Shown in pieces: positions 48,178 through 57,889 of a stretch of 64,000 nucleotides of DNA (positions within the stretch are counted from its first letter, which is position 1; each line of letters starts with the position of its first letter). The stretch comes from Pseudomonas migulae NBRC 103157 (lineage in GTDB: Bacteria; Pseudomonadota; Gammaproteobacteria; Pseudomonadales; Pseudomonadaceae). The position numbers and the translations under genes were made by a program. Location: positions 62,001 through 126,000 of the forward strand of contig NZ_BDAG01000010.1 in NCBI RefSeq assembly GCF_002091715.1, written 5' to 3'. The notes under the pieces were generated by a model. The model did not search any database and was not told the origin of the DNA. It was given only the letters and a program-made list of their open reading frames with translations.

Positions 48178-48193
48178 AGCAAAGGTCGGGCCA
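48178..48193 (-). promoter_or_regulatory. Sigma-54 (RpoN) promoter of the ethanolamine operon
   Basis: The minus strand reads TGGCCCGACCTTTGC; the invariant GG (-24) and GC (-12) are separated by exactly 10 bases, and the agreement with TGGCAC-N5-TTGC is good. It lies about 65 bases before the exaC start codon. The divergent gene encodes a sigma-54 activator. Confidence 0.85.
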
Positions 48194-48297
48194 CTGCCCT
48201 GCAGGTCAGGCAAATCAAGGTCTTGCGCGTTTTTTGTCGGACAGGCGGGCGGCGTCTGTGGCGCTTTCGGTACGGTGCCTGGGACACTTTGTACCGC

Positions 48298-48308
48298 TTG
48301 TGGCACAA
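48298..48308. promoter_or_regulatory. Possible activator (EatR) site
   Basis: TTGTGGCACAA is an 11-bp palindrome about 120 bases upstream of the sigma-54 promoter, a normal enhancer distance. Nearby GGGACAC and TGTGACC words could be related half-sites. Assignment to EatR is inference. Confidence 0.45.
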
Positions 48309-48376
48309 CCTGTGACCGGGCGGTCTTGCCAGCATTGCAATGAAGGCCAGGCTGGAGGATGCTCGGCACAACCCTT

Positions 48377-48473
48377 GTAGGAGCTGTCGAGTGAAACGAG
48401 GCGGCGATCTTTTGATTTTGCTTTAAGGGACAAGATAAAAGATCGCCGCCTCGTTTCACTCGACAGCTCCTGC
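48377..48473. repeat. Long inverted repeat of GAGCTGTCGAGTGAAACGAG type
   Basis: Arms of 37 bases (48377-48413 and 48437-48473) differ at one position and enclose 23 bases. The repeat extends close to the eatR start and will form a strong RNA hairpin in its leader. Shares GATCGCCGCC with the element at 57825. Confidence 0.85.
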
Positions 48474-48510
48474 AGGGGCGGTGTAAACCGCTCGGGGAGA
48501 ACAATAAGAA

Positions 48511-50424
48511 ATGCACGACAACCATTTGAGTCGCCATGCCCAGCAAGTGCTGACCGTGACCCAGGGTAAGTCCCACCTGCACGGTCCGGGCAGCGATCCG
48601 TCCATTGCCCGGTCCTGGCTGCGTTGTCTTGAGGACTACCACCTCGACCCGGCCCTGACCATGGCGCCAACGGTGCTGGAGCATGGCCGCGTCCTTGAAA
48701 GTCGCGAACGCCTGCAGCAAGTGCTGCACATCGCCGGCAACGAAATGAGCAGCCTGCATCAACAGCTTTCCGGCGCCGGTCATGCCGTGCTGCTGACCGA
48801 TGCGCGCGGGGTGATCCTCAACTGCGTGACCGCGCCCGCCGAACGCAAGATTTTCGAGCGCGCCGGCCTCTGGCTCGGTGCCGACTGGAGTGAGGCCTGC
48901 GAAGGCACCAACGGCATTGGCACCTGCCTGGTTGAGCGCCAGTCGCTGACCATCCATCAGGACGAACACTTTCGCGGCCGCCACACCGGCCTGACCTGCT
49001 CGGCGAGCCCGGTGTTCGACCCGCATGGCGAACTGTTGGCGGTGCTCGACGTGTCCTCGGCGCGTCACGAAGTCTCGCGACAAAGCCAGTTCCACACCAT
49101 GGCGCTGGTCAATCTGTCGGCGAAGATGATCGAAAGCTGCTATTTCCTGCGTTACTTCGACAATCAATGGTTGCTGCGTTTTCACCTGCAGGCCGAATCC
49201 GTCGGGTTATTCAGCGAAGGGTTGCTGGCGTTCGACGGGGAAGGGCGGATCTGTGCCGTCAACCAGAGTGCGCTCAACCTGCTGGGGCATGTTCGCGGCG
49301 GACTGCTGGGTAAACCGGTCGAAGCGTTTTTCGACTGCTCGCTGGACGAGTTGCTGGGCCGCGCGAGTGTGAATGCCAGTGCCAGTTGGCCGCTGCGCAC
49401 CCGTGACGGGCGAAGTCTGTTCGCCGTATTGCGCGGTCAGCCGCGCAGCATTCCAGTGCCCGTGGCACCCGCTGCGGTGATTGCCGGGCCGTCGCGGTTG
49501 TCGGGCATTTGTCTGGGCGATGCTGGGTTGCAGGAAGATTTTCGCAAGTCCCTTCGCGTCTTCGAGCGGGACGTGCCGCTGTTGATCAACGGCGAAACCG
49601 GGTCGGGCAAAGAGGCCTTTGCCAAAGCGGTGCATCAGGCCAGTCAACGGGCGGAAAAAGCCTTCGTCGCGCTCAATTGCGCGGCTATCCCCGAAAGCCT
49701 GATCGAGAGCGAACTGTTCGGTTATCGCGGCGGCAGCTTTACCGGTGCGCGCAAGGAAGGCATGCGCGGCAAGTTGCAGCAGGCCGATGGCGGGACGTTG
49801 TTTCTGGATGAAATCGGCGACATGCCGCTGGCATTGCAGACCCGGCTGTTAAGAGTGCTCGAAGACCGGCAAGTGGTGCCGATTGGCGGGGAACCGGAGT
49901 CGGTCAACGTGCGGATCATCAGCGCCACTCACCGTAATTTGCTGGAGCGGGTGCAGGATGGCAGCTTCCGCGAGGATTTGTACTACCGGCTCAACGGCCT
50001 GGAGATCGCACTGCCGGCGTTGCGCGAGCGCAGTGACAAATCGCAGTTACTCGATTTTCTGCTGGCGGAAGAGGCGGGCGGGGAGACGGTTCTGATTGAT
50101 GAGCCGGCACGCCAGGCGTTGCTGGGTTTTACCTGGCCCGGAAATGTGCGGCAGTTGCGCAATGTGCTGCGCACGTTGGCGGCGTTGTGTGATGGCGGGC
50201 GGATCGGGCTGGAGGATTTGCCGGCGATGATTCGTCAGGCGCGACCGGCGCCGGTTGTTGCCGTTGAACAGCCTTGCGAACATCCCCTGGATGATGCCGA
50301 GCGGCTGGCATTGTTGAATGCACTGGAGCAAACCCGTTGGCATATGACCCATACCGCGGAGCAACTTGGCGTTAGCCGCAATACCCTCTACAGGAAACTG
50401 CGTAAACACGGGATCGCCCGGTAA
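48511..50424 (+). CDS. eatR: Sigma-54 enhancer-binding regulator of ethanolamine catabolism
   Basis: A 637-residue AcoR-like activator. The N-terminal part has a GAF-type sensor (roughly 70-220, with [22 protein letters not shown] and [25 protein letters not shown]), followed by a PAS-like segment. The AAA+ domain has Walker A GETGSGKE (361-368), GSFTGA (around 407-413, for contact with sigma-54) and Walker [13 protein letters not shown] Fis-type helix-turn-helix ends the protein ([21 protein letters not shown]). It is divergent from the operon and parallels PA4021 (EatR). Confidence 0.92.
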   Translation: MHDNHLSRHAQQVLTVTQGKSHLHGPGSDPSIARSWLRCLEDYHLDPALTMAPTVLEHGRVLESRERLQQVLHIAGNEMSSLHQQLSGAGHAVLLTDARGVILNCVTAPAERKIFERAGLWLGADWSEACEGTNGIGTCLVERQSLTIHQDEHFRGRHTGLTCSASPVFDPHGELLAVLDVSSARHEVSRQSQFHTMALVNLSAKMIESCYFLRYFDNQWLLRFHLQAESVGLFSEGLLAFDGEGRICAVNQSALNLLGHVRGGLLGKPVEAFFDCSLDELLGRASVNASASWPLRTRDGRSLFAVLRGQPRSIPVPVAPAAVIAGPSRLSGICLGDAGLQEDFRKSLRVFERDVPLLINGETGSGKEAFAKAVHQASQRAEKAFVALNCAAIPESLIESELFGYRGGSFTGARKEGMRGKLQQADGGTLFLDEIGDMPLALQTRLLRVLEDRQVVPIGGEPESVNVRIISATHRNLLERVQDGSFREDLYYRLNGLEIALPALRERSDKSQLLDFLLAEEAGGETVLIDEPARQALLGFTWPGNVRQLRNVLRTLAALCDGGRIGLEDLPAMIRQARPAPVVAVEQPCEHPLDDAERLALLNALEQTRWHMTHTAEQLGVSRNTLYRKLRKHGIAR

Positions 50425-50436
50425 AACGCGTTGCCG

Positions 50437-50535
50437 CCATTGGCGAGCAAGCCCGCTCCCACATTTAATTTCTGTTGCTCACCAATGTTGTGTACACAGG
50501 AGAGCCAATGTGGGAACGGGCTTGCTCGCGAAGGC
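50437..50535. repeat. REPIN, GTGGGAGCGGGCTTGC type
   Basis: Left arm 50437-50463 and right arm 50506-50535 (with GTGGGAACGGGCTTGC, one mismatch), between eatR and mpl. Confidence 0.88.
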
Positions 50536-50611
50536 GTCTTCAGATCCGAAACACAAGGTGCGATTTTCGCCTCCCTACGCTAACCTGCGGCCATGTTTTA
50601 CGAGGTCGACT

Positions 50612-51961
50612 ATGCACATTCATATTCTTGGTATCTGCGGCACTTTCATGGGTTCGATGGCGGTTCTGGCCAAAGAGCTGGGCCATCACGTGACCGGCTC
50701 CGATGCCAACGTCTATCCGCCGATGAGCACTCAGCTTGAGGCTCAGGGCATTCAGTTGACCCAGGGTTACGACCCAGCGCAACTCGATCCGGCCCCGGAC
50801 CTGGTGGTCATCGGCAACGCCATGTCCCGCGGCAACCCGGCTGTGGAATACGTGCTGAACAAAGGCTTGCCGTACGTCTCCGGCCCGCAGTGGCTGGCCG
50901 ATCACGTGCTGCAAGGTCGCTGGGTGCTCGCCGTCGCCGGCACGCACGGCAAAACCACCACCAGCAGCATGCTCGCCTGGGTGCTGGAACACGCGGGCAT
51001 GAGCCCTGGTTTCCTGATCGGCGGCGTTCCGCAGAATTTCTCGGTGTCGGCGCGTCTGGGCGGCACGCCGTTCTTCGTGATCGAAGCTGACGAATACGAC
51101 AGTGCGTTTTTCGACAAACGCTCCAAGTTCGTTCACTACCGCCCGCGCACGGCGATCCTGAACAACCTGGAGTTCGATCACGCCGACATCTTCCCCGATC
51201 TGCCCGCAATCGAGCGACAGTTCCACCATTTGGTGCGCACGATCCCGAGCGAAGGTCTGGTGATCCACCCGACCACCGAGCCGGCCTTGCAGCGTGTGAT
51301 CGAGATGGGCTGCTGGACTCCGGTGCAAACCACCGGCGCGGGCGGTCAGTGGCAGGTCAAGTTGCTGAGTGAAGACGGTTCGAAATTCGAAGTGATGTTT
51401 GAAGGTGTCGCTCAAGGCGTGGTCGAGTGGGACATGACCGGTCAGCACAACGTCGCCAACGCCTTGGCCACCTTGGCGGCGGCGCGGCATGTCGGTGTTG
51501 TGCCGTCCATGGGCATTGCGGCATTGAGCGCGTTCAAAAGCGTGAAGCGCCGGATGGAGAAAGTCGCAGAAGTCCGTGGCATTACCATCTACGACGACTT
51601 CGCTCACCACCCGACGGCCATCGCCACGACCCTCGACGGTCTGCGTAAACGCATTGGCGACGCGCCGTTGATCGCCATCATCGAGCCGCGCTCAAACTCC
51701 ATGAAACTCGGCGCTCACCGTGATGGTTTGCCGGAAAGCGTGGTCGATGCCGATCAGGTGATCTGGTATGCACCGGCCAACCTCGGCTGGGACCTGGGCG
51801 CTACCGCGGCGCTGTGCACGGTGCCGTCGATTGTCAGCGATTCCCTGGAAGGCATTATCGAGCGTGTGAAAAGCCAGGCTCAGCCCGGCACTCACGTGGT
51901 GATCATGAGCAACGGCGGCTTCGGCGGCCTGCACGGCAAACTCGCCGAGGCGCTTAAATGA
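50612..51961 (+). CDS. mpl: UDP-MurNAc:tripeptide ligase Mpl
   Basis: A 449-residue Mur ligase that recycles peptidoglycan tripeptide. It has [25 protein letters not shown] (Rossmann-type N domain), ATP loop [36 protein letters not shown] and [15 protein letters not shown]. The ATG at 50612 gives the family start; a long upstream in-frame extension covers a REPIN and is discarded. ATGA overlap with ubiX. Confidence 0.95.
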   Translation: MHIHILGICGTFMGSMAVLAKELGHHVTGSDANVYPPMSTQLEAQGIQLTQGYDPAQLDPAPDLVVIGNAMSRGNPAVEYVLNKGLPYVSGPQWLADHVLQGRWVLAVAGTHGKTTTSSMLAWVLEHAGMSPGFLIGGVPQNFSVSARLGGTPFFVIEADEYDSAFFDKRSKFVHYRPRTAILNNLEFDHADIFPDLPAIERQFHHLVRTIPSEGLVIHPTTEPALQRVIEMGCWTPVQTTGAGGQWQVKLLSEDGSKFEVMFEGVAQGVVEWDMTGQHNVANALATLAAARHVGVVPSMGIAALSAFKSVKRRMEKVAEVRGITIYDDFAHHPTAIATTLDGLRKRIGDAPLIAIIEPRSNSMKLGAHRDGLPESVVDADQVIWYAPANLGWDLGATAALCTVPSIVSDSLEGIIERVKSQAQPGTHVVIMSNGGFGGLHGKLAEALK

Positions 51962-52590
51962 ACAACGGCCCGGAACGCATCACGCTGGCGATGACCGGCG
52001 CTTCGGGCGCCCAGTACGGTTTGCGCCTGCTGGACTGCCTGATCCGCGAAGATCGCGAGGTGCACTTCCTGATCTCCAAGGCTGCGCAGCTGGTGATGGC
52101 CACTGAAACTGACGTTACGTTACCGCCGAAAACCCAGATGATGCAGGCCTTCCTCACGGAATACACCGGCGCTGCCGCCGGGCAGATTCGGGTGTACGGC
52201 AAGGAAGACTGGATGTCGCCGGTGGCTTCGGGCTCCGGCGCGCCGTCGGCGATGGTGGTGGTGCCGTGTTCGACTGGCACGCTGTCGGCCATTGCGACCG
52301 GTGCCTGTAACAACCTGATCGAACGGGCCGCTGACGTCACGCTGAAGGAACGTCGCCAGCTGATCCTGGTGCCGCGCGAAGCGCCGTATTCGAGCATTCA
52401 TCTGGAGCACATGCTCAAGTTGTCGAACATGGGCGTGACGATCCTGCCGGCGTCGCCAGGCTTCTATCATCAGCCGCAAACCATCGATGACCTGATCGAC
52501 TTCGTCGTGGCGCGGATTCTCAACCTGCTGAACATCCCGCAAGACATGCTGCCGCGGTGGGGCGAACACCATCTGACCAGCGATGAATAA
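51958..52590 (+). CDS. ubiX: Flavin prenyltransferase UbiX
   Basis: A 210-residue enzyme that prenylates FMN, making the cofactor for the UbiD decarboxylase of ubiquinone synthesis. The N terminus has [21 protein letters not shown], and [52 protein letters not shown] is diagnostic. It is translationally coupled to mpl and overlaps the next lipoprotein gene by 8 bp. Confidence 0.96.
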   Translation: MNNGPERITLAMTGASGAQYGLRLLDCLIREDREVHFLISKAAQLVMATETDVTLPPKTQMMQAFLTEYTGAAAGQIRVYGKEDWMSPVASGSGAPSAMVVVPCSTGTLSAIATGACNNLIERAADVTLKERRQLILVPREAPYSSIHLEHMLKLSNMGVTILPASPGFYHQPQTIDDLIDFVVARILNLLNIPQDMLPRWGEHHLTSDE

Positions 52591-52867
52591 GCTGCTGATG
52601 ATCGTGCTGGCGCTGCAACTGACGGGGTGCGCCACGGTGCGCACGCTGGATGCTGCAAAGCCGGGTGCGCCGGTGGTGTATGCGGGAACGCGGCTGGATT
52701 TATATGCCATGAACGGCGGTTGCTGCGCCATGGATCGTTTTGGTGCAGAGGCACCGAGCTATCCTGGCGTTGATCTGCCGGCCAGCGCCTTGCTGGATAC
52801 GCTGTTGTTGCCGTTGTCGGTGTTGACGGTGATCGGCGTGAGTTTTCAGGCGACCGGCGGGTTGTAG
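52583..52867 (+). CDS. YceK/YidQ-family lipoprotein
   Basis: A 94-residue lipoprotein with [16 protein letters not shown] as signal and lipobox (LTGC). [39 protein letters not shown] is the pattern of the YceK/YidQ family (DUF1375-like). Its function is unknown in any organism. Translated with ubiX through an 8-bp overlap. Confidence 0.85.
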   Translation: MNKLLMIVLALQLTGCATVRTLDAAKPGAPVVYAGTRLDLYAMNGGCCAMDRFGAEAPSYPGVDLPASALLDTLLLPLSVLTVIGVSFQATGGL

Positions 52868-52892
52868 TGTTCGGCTTTAGATCAGTGTTGCG

Positions 52893-52979
52893 CCATTCGC
52901 GAGCAAGCCCGCTCCCACATTAGACCGAGTTGTCCAGGCGAACTCGGTCTAATGTGGGAGCGGGCTTGCTCGCGAAGGC
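52893..52979. repeat. REPIN with stem extended into the spacer
   Basis: Arms 52893-52920 and 52953-52979 with GTGGGAGCGGGCTTGCTCGCGAA cores. The spacer itself continues the palindrome (TTAGACCGAGTT and AACTCGGTCTAA), leaving only a few unpaired bases. Confidence 0.92.
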
Positions 52980-53000
52980 ATCCTCTCTGGCGCTAGAGAT

Positions 53001-53642
53001 CTATTTGCCTAACTTGCGCAACTCATCCGACTCAACAATCCGCACCCCATCCTGCTCCTCCAGCGCCAGCCGCCACATCGCGCGAGCCAGTTGGCAGGCT
53101 TCGATGCCGTGGTACTTGCCCGGGATCAGGCGGGACAACGGACCGGCGAACAGCTCGGCCGGCCGTGGCTCGATACGATCGCCCAGCAACACCGAAGGTC
53201 GGCAAATGGTCAGCTGCGGCCAGTTTTGCGCGCGCAATGCGTACTCCATCTCGCCTTTGACCCGGTTGTAGAAAATCGAGGACCTCCGATCGGCCCCCAG
53301 GGCGCTGATCACGATCAAGTGCCGCGCGCCCATTTCCCGCGCGCGTTTGGCGAAAGCCACCACCATGTCGAGATCGACCGCGCGAAACGCCTCTTCCGAG
53401 CCTGCCTGTTTGATCGTGGTGCCGAGACAGCAGTAAGCGATGTCGACGCGACCGTTCAGTTGCGGCAGGAACTCCGCCGGTTCGCCGACCGGGTTTTCCA
53501 GATGGGGGTGCTTGGCCAGCGGCCGACGTGAGGGGGCTAATACACGCGTGATCGTGGGCTCGTTGAGCAGGCGATCAAGCAAATGTTCACCCGTCAGACC
53601 GGTAGCTCCGGCAAGCAGTACATGCTGAGGCGTCAAGTACAT
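53001..53642 (-). CDS. NAD(P)-binding oxidoreductase (atypical SDR)
   Basis: A 213-residue Rossmann protein of the NAD(P)H-binding/HTATIP2-like type. [20 protein letters not shown] has the GxxGxxG loop, and [44 protein letters not shown] includes the YxxxK-like Y-N-R-V-K. Soluble. Substrate unknown. It corresponds to the PA4017 position, and lies 27 bases after the MORN/C13 gene stop in opposite reading order on the same strand. Confidence 0.85.
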   Translation of the reverse strand: MYLTPQHVLLAGATGLTGEHLLDRLLNEPTITRVLAPSRRPLAKHPHLENPVGEPAEFLPQLNGRVDIAYCCLGTTIKQAGSEEAFRAVDLDMVVAFAKRAREMGARHLIVISALGADRRSSIFYNRVKGEMEYALRAQNWPQLTICRPSVLLGDRIEPRPAELFAGPLSRLIPGKYHGIEACQLARAMWRLALEEQDGVRIVESDELRKLGK

Positions 53643-53669
53643 AGTGTTTCCCCCTTGATACTGATCAGC

Positions 53670-55388
53670 TTAGTTGCTCTTTGCATCCTTGTTGCTGATA
53701 GAGACACTTTGTAGCGCTTTTCGTGCCTGCTGTTTGCGTAACAGCTGCCAGTGGGAGAGAACGGTTTTCGGCGCCCAGATCTGCGGTTCAGAGGCTTCGA
53801 AGCTGTCGGCCAGTTCCCGCTCGGCCACGGTGGCCTTGGCCAGCTTGAAGGCTTGTTCCAGGTCGTCGGTCTGATTCAGGGCCTGGGCGAACAGGGCATC
53901 GCCGAAGTACGTGAAGTTGGCTTCTTCCGTGCAACCGAAGGACACGCGGTCGGCGCGCGCGGCCGTCATGATCAGCGTGCGTTCGTCCTTGAGGGCGGGG
54001 ATGAAACCACCGGAGTAGCAAGACGAAATCACGATGATCTTGTCGCGGTTTTTCAGCGGTGCGAGCACGGCAGCGAGTTCATCGGCCGGCAAGTCGGACA
54101 GTTCCATGCGCGGCTGGTCGAGCACGAATTCGTGTTCGCTGGTGCCGTGGCTGGTCAGGTAGATGAAGATCAAGTCTTCCGGGCCGCTGCGTTCGGCCAG
54201 CGTCAACGCAGCGCGGCGCAGGTTTTCCCGGGTGGCCATTGGCCGATCGACGAGATGGTCGCGATGGTTCACCAGACGAATCTGGCCGAACGGACCGAAG
54301 CGGCTGGTGAGCATGTTGCTGACGTAATCGGATTCGCGCAGGAACACGCTCTGCTTGCCGTCACCGCCGAGGGTCAGGGTGTACAACTCTATCGCCGGGG
54401 TCGAGGCCGGCACATTGGCCAGTGCATCTTCGAGCAAGCGCCCCTGAGCCAGCAGGCCGAGTTCGAGGCTGTCGGGCAGCAGTTTGCCGTCGGCATCGCG
54501 CACTCGCTGGCCATTGACCCAGGTGCCGCTCTGCACGGTGCCATCGGTCAACACCAGCGTGCCACGACCTTGATAGCTGTCGCCGTCGAACTGGCCGATG
54601 TAGAAGCTGCCGTCGGGCAGGTTCAGCCGGCCCTGACCGGTGAAGCGCCAGTCGCTGAACTGACCGATGTAGTGGCTGCCATCGGCGCCGATCAACTCGC
54701 CCTTGCCGTTCAGCGAACCTTCCTTGAATTGGCCCAGCCAGACATCGCCGTCGGCATTCTCGTAGCGGCCCTTGCCGTGCAGTTGGTTGTTCTTGAAGCC
54801 GCCGACATAGATGTCGCCTTCAGCACTGTTGAAGGTCCCGTTGCCTTCCAGCTGACCGTCCTTGAAATGTCCGGTGAACTGATTGCCGCTGGCATCGCCG
54901 CGCTGGCCTTCGCCATTGGGCTTGCCGTGGGCGAACTGACCTTGATACGAGCTGCCGTCTTCGAGTTCCAGACGTCCGAGCCCCGAATATTGATCGGCCT
55001 TGAATTCGCCGCGGTAAGTCATGCCGTTTTCTTTGAGGGTGCCTTCGCCTTCGCGTCGACCTGCCTTGAAGCCACCGGTGTAGCTGCTGCCGCTGGTGGT
55101 CAGTGTGCCCTGGCCGTCGAACAGCCCCAGGTTGAAATTGCCGCGATACACTTCGCCGTTGCTGCCGTGCCATTCGCCCGGGCCATGCCATTGGCCCTTG
55201 TCGAAACTGCCGGCGTACCAGCTGCCATTCGGGTAATCGACGCGGCCCTGGCCTTGCAGCAATCCGTTGACCAGGTCACCGCGATAGCGTCCGCCGTCCG
55301 GCAGGCGGGCGTCGGGAGGCAACAGCGATTCGCCGTCACCGCATGCGGTGAGCAACAGGGTCAGTGCTAGAAGTGCAAGTGGGCGCAT
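53670..55388 (-). CDS. Lipoprotein with MORN repeats and C13 caspase-like domain
   Basis: A 572-residue predicted lipoprotein (LLLTAC lipobox, Cys16). From residue 35 to about 290 there are eleven consecutive 23-residue MORN repeats, each of the form YxGxFxxGxxxGxGxxxxxDGxx, and a partial twelfth. The C-terminal part has YLTSHGTSEHEF (His414) and IVISSCYSGGFIP (Cys457), the catalytic dyad of clan CD peptidases, family C13 (legumain-like). An acidic segment precedes it. MORN repeats usually bind lipids or form scaffolds; substrate is unknown. It parallels PA4016. Confidence 0.88.
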   Translation of the reverse strand: MRPLALLALTLLLTACGDGESLLPPDARLPDGGRYRGDLVNGLLQGQGRVDYPNGSWYAGSFDKGQWHGPGEWHGSNGEVYRGNFNLGLFDGQGTLTTSGSSYTGGFKAGRREGEGTLKENGMTYRGEFKADQYSGLGRLELEDGSSYQGQFAHGKPNGEGQRGDASGNQFTGHFKDGQLEGNGTFNSAEGDIYVGGFKNNQLHGKGRYENADGDVWLGQFKEGSLNGKGELIGADGSHYIGQFSDWRFTGQGRLNLPDGSFYIGQFDGDSYQGRGTLVLTDGTVQSGTWVNGQRVRDADGKLLPDSLELGLLAQGRLLEDALANVPASTPAIELYTLTLGGDGKQSVFLRESDYVSNMLTSRFGPFGQIRLVNHRDHLVDRPMATRENLRRAALTLAERSGPEDLIFIYLTSHGTSEHEFVLDQPRMELSDLPADELAAVLAPLKNRDKIIVISSCYSGGFIPALKDERTLIMTAARADRVSFGCTEEANFTYFGDALFAQALNQTDDLEQAFKLAKATVAERELADSFEASEPQIWAPKTVLSHWQLLRKQQARKALQSVSISNKDAKSN

Positions 55389-55500
55389 AGCGGGATCCGG
55401 TCAATTAGGCGACCGAGTATGCCGCAGCTCTATGACCTTATATAGAGAGGGAAAGACAGAGGTCGCGAAACAGCGTGAGCTGCTTCGCATCCGGGTGGGT

Positions 55501-55956
55501 TTACACGAAGCAGAGCGACAGCGGCTCGGCGATATAGGCCGGTTTGTCCGAACCTTCGATCTCGAGCGTGGCGGTAGCTTTGAGCAGCCATTGGCCGGGT
55601 TTCTTTTCGGTGACTTCGTTCATGTCGACCTTGAGGCGAACCCTGGAATTGACCTTCACTGGCTGGATGAAACGAACGCTGTCCAGGCCATAGTTGACCA
55701 CCATCTTGGCCCCTTCAGGCAGGATCAGGATGTCCTCCATCAGTTTGGGGATCAGCGACAGCGACAGGAAACCGTGTGCAATGGTGCTGCCAAATGGCGT
55801 TTGCGCGGCTTTGACCGGGTCGACGTGGATGAACTGATAGTCCCCTGTGGCTTCGGCGAACAGGTTGATGCGCTCCTGGTCGATGGTAAGCCATTCGGAA
55901 CGTCCAAGTTCCTTGCCGACATAATCTTTGAGCTCTGCAACGGGAACATAGGGCAT
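55501..55956 (-). CDS. MaoC-family dehydratase
   Basis: A 151-residue hot-dog-fold enzyme. FAEATGDYQFIHVDPVKAA carries the Asp and His dyad of R-specific enoyl-CoA hydratases, and STIAHGFLSLSLIPKL and NYGLDSVRFIQPVKVNSRVR complete the MaoC pattern. The ATG at 55956 follows AGGAGA; upstream codons are not conserved-looking. Probable role in fatty-acyl or polyhydroxyalkanoate precursor metabolism. Confidence 0.92.
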   Translation of the reverse strand: MPYVPVAELKDYVGKELGRSEWLTIDQERINLFAEATGDYQFIHVDPVKAAQTPFGSTIAHGFLSLSLIPKLMEDILILPEGAKMVVNYGLDSVRFIQPVKVNSRVRLKVDMNEVTEKKPGQWLLKATATLEIEGSDKPAYIAEPLSLCFV

Positions 55957-56139
55957 TGAGACTCTCCTTGGGTTCATCGGTTTTATAGTTTTGAGGTGGG
56001 GGGATTTGACCTCCCGGAATACCACTTTAGATCAACATGGCAAATTGCTCCGGTCAACTGACCATGCTTTTGGCGAATGCCGGTCCATAGCGTTGGCATG
56101 CTTATAATGCCGGGCGCGAATTTGCAGGGGAGAGGACGG

Positions 56140-56502
56140 ATGTTGTTACGTGGCCTGACCTGGCTGGTGTTGTTCCAATTGCTGGGCACAGCCATCAACC
56201 ATTTGTTTTTGCCGGTGCTGCCGGGGCCGATTATTGGCCTGCTGCTTCTGCTGGTGTACTTGATCTGTCGTGGCCAGGTGGGCGAGCCGCTGAACCTTGC
56301 CGCGAGTAGCTTGCTGCGTTACCTGCCGTTGCTGCTGGTGCCGCCGGCCGTGGGCGTGATGGTTTATGCAAAGGATATTGCTGCGGACTTCTGGGCCATT
56401 GTGGGCGCGCTGGTGTTGTCGCTGCTGTTGTCCATGGCCTTCGCCGGTGTGCTGATGAAGCGCATGGTCAAGCGCCACGCGCACCGCGAGGACTCACAAT
56501 GA
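56140..56502 (+). CDS. CidA/LrgA family membrane protein
   Basis: A 120-residue protein with four hydrophobic segments. LGTAINHLFLPVLPGPIIGLLLLLVYL is the CidA/LrgA signature. These holin-like proteins pair with LrgB-type partners and influence autolysis, pyruvate transport or envelope physiology. The ATG at 56140 follows GGGAGAGG; upstream ATGs are rejected. ATGA overlap with the lrgB-like gene. Confidence 0.92.
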   Translation: MLLRGLTWLVLFQLLGTAINHLFLPVLPGPIIGLLLLLVYLICRGQVGEPLNLAASSLLRYLPLLLVPPAVGVMVYAKDIAADFWAIVGALVLSLLLSMAFAGVLMKRMVKRHAHREDSQ

Positions 56503-57215
56503 TTTTTGACTGGCAAGGCGCCTGGGCGTCGGTGATTCATCATCCGTTGTTCGGCATCGGCATCACCCTTGGCGCTTATCAACTGGTGCTGGCGGCGTTC
56601 GAGAAAACCCGCTGGATCTTTCTGCAGCCGGTGCTGGTCTCCATGTTGCTGGTGATCGGCGTTTTGGTAGGCTGCGGCCTGACCTACGCCGAGTATCGCA
56701 AAAGCACCGAGATCCTCAGTATTTTGCTCGGCCCGGCCACGGTCGCGCTGGCGGTGCCGCTTTACCTCAATCTGCGACGGATCCGGCAGTTGTTCTGGCC
56801 GATATTTACTACGCTGGTGATAGGTGGTGTGGTCGCCACCGGTATGGGCGTGTTGCTGGGCTGGTCGTTCGGTGCCGAACACATGATCCTGATGACCATG
56901 GCGCCGAAGTCGGTGACGTCGCCGATTGCCATGTTGGTGGCCGAGCAGATTGGTGGTGTCGCGGCGCTGGCGGCGGTGTTTGTGTTGATCACCGGTGTGA
57001 TCGGAGCGATCTTTGGGCCGAGCCTGCTGAATCGGCTCGGTGTTCACAGTCCCGAGGCGCGCGGCATGGCGTTGGGCATGACCGCTCATGCGGTCGGCAC
57101 CGCGGTGGCCATGCAGGAAAGTGAAGAATGTGGCGCCTTCGCGGCGCTGGCAATGAGTCTGATGGGCGTGGCCACGGCGGTGTTCCTGCCGTTGGCGGTG
57201 TCGATGGTGGTGTAA
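56499..57215 (+). CDS. lrgB: LrgB family membrane protein
   Basis: A 238-residue protein with many hydrophobic segments. ILLGPATVALAVPLYLNL, LMTMAPKSVTSPIAMLVAEQIGGVAALAAVFVLITGVIGAIFG and GTAVAMQESEECGAFAALAMSLMGVATAV are LrgB motifs. It is translationally coupled to the CidA/LrgA gene. Confidence 0.94.
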   Translation: MIFDWQGAWASVIHHPLFGIGITLGAYQLVLAAFEKTRWIFLQPVLVSMLLVIGVLVGCGLTYAEYRKSTEILSILLGPATVALAVPLYLNLRRIRQLFWPIFTTLVIGGVVATGMGVLLGWSFGAEHMILMTMAPKSVTSPIAMLVAEQIGGVAALAAVFVLITGVIGAIFGPSLLNRLGVHSPEARGMALGMTAHAVGTAVAMQESEECGAFAALAMSLMGVATAVFLPLAVSMVV

Positions 57216-57219
57216 GGAA

Positions 57220-57816
57220 ATGTCTATGAGCTTGCCGCTTTTCCCGCTGAACACGGTGCTGTTTCCTGGCTGCATCCTCGACTTGCAGATCTTCGAGGCG
57301 CGCTACCTGGACATGATCAGCCGCTGCATGAAACAGGGCGGCGGTTTCGGCGTGGTGTGCATTCTTGATGGCGAAGAAGTCGGCATCGCTCCGGCGGGCT
57401 ATGCGCTGGTCGGCTGTGAAGCGCTGATTACCGACTTCAAGCAGCAGGACAATGGTCTGCTGGGCATTCGAGTGCAGGGCGGGCGGCGTTTTCACGTGTT
57501 GCGCACCGAGGTCCAGCGCGATCAGTTGACCGTTGCCGAGGTCGAGTGGCTGGAAGACGAGCCCGAGCAGCCGTTGCAGGATGAAGACGCCGATCTCGTT
57601 GCGCTGCTCAAGGCCCTGGCCGAGCACCCGATGGTCGAAGCGTTGAACATGGGCACTGAAGCGACCGGGCAGCAATCACTGGCCAATCAGTTGGCGTACC
57701 TGTTGCCGTTCGCCGAGGTGGACAAGATCGACCTGCTGCAACTCGACGATCCGCAGCAGCGCCTGGATGCGATTCAGGCGCTGCTGGATGAGTTGCAGGG
57801 TGAGTTGTTCGCCTGA
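57220..57816 (+). CDS. Stand-alone LON-substrate-binding domain protein
   Basis: A 198-residue protein consisting of the LON N-terminal (LAN) domain only: LPLFPLNTVLFPGCILDLQIFEARYLDMISRCM, YALVGCEALITDF and an alpha-helical C terminus. The AAA+ and protease domains of Lon are absent, so it cannot be a protease. Such proteins are widespread but poorly characterised. It begins four bases after lrgB and may be co-transcribed. Confidence 0.88.
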   Translation: MSMSLPLFPLNTVLFPGCILDLQIFEARYLDMISRCMKQGGGFGVVCILDGEEVGIAPAGYALVGCEALITDFKQQDNGLLGIRVQGGRRFHVLRTEVQRDQLTVAEVEWLEDEPEQPLQDEDADLVALLKALAEHPMVEALNMGTEATGQQSLANQLAYLLPFAEVDKIDLLQLDDPQQRLDAIQALLDELQGELFA

Positions 57817-57824
57817 CGAATGCT

Positions 57825-57884
57825 GAAAGATCGCCGCCTGCGGCAGCTCCTACAGATGTATGCCTTACCCGGCTGCGATCTTTT
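57825..57884. repeat. Short palindromic repeat, GATCGCCGCC type
   Basis: AAAGATCGCCGCC and GGCTGCGATCTTTTGA form an imperfect inverted pair around CTGCGGCAGCTCCTACAG. It is related to the 48377 element. Between convergent genes. Confidence 0.65.
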
Positions 57885-57889
57885 GACCT

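Larger units (their letters stand above)
48114..48510. other. Regulatory spacer between exaC and eatR
   Basis: 397 bases between divergent genes. They hold a sigma-54 promoter for exaC, a short palindrome suited as an activator site, and a long inverted repeat. No ORF is supported. Confidence 0.75.

Noticed and set aside
46653..48380. Plus-strand 575-codon open frame
   Set aside because: Antisense to the aldehyde dehydrogenase gene with its complete catalytic motifs.
53751..55370. Plus-strand 539-codon open frame
   Set aside because: Its regular repetition is the mirror of the MORN repeats on the other strand.
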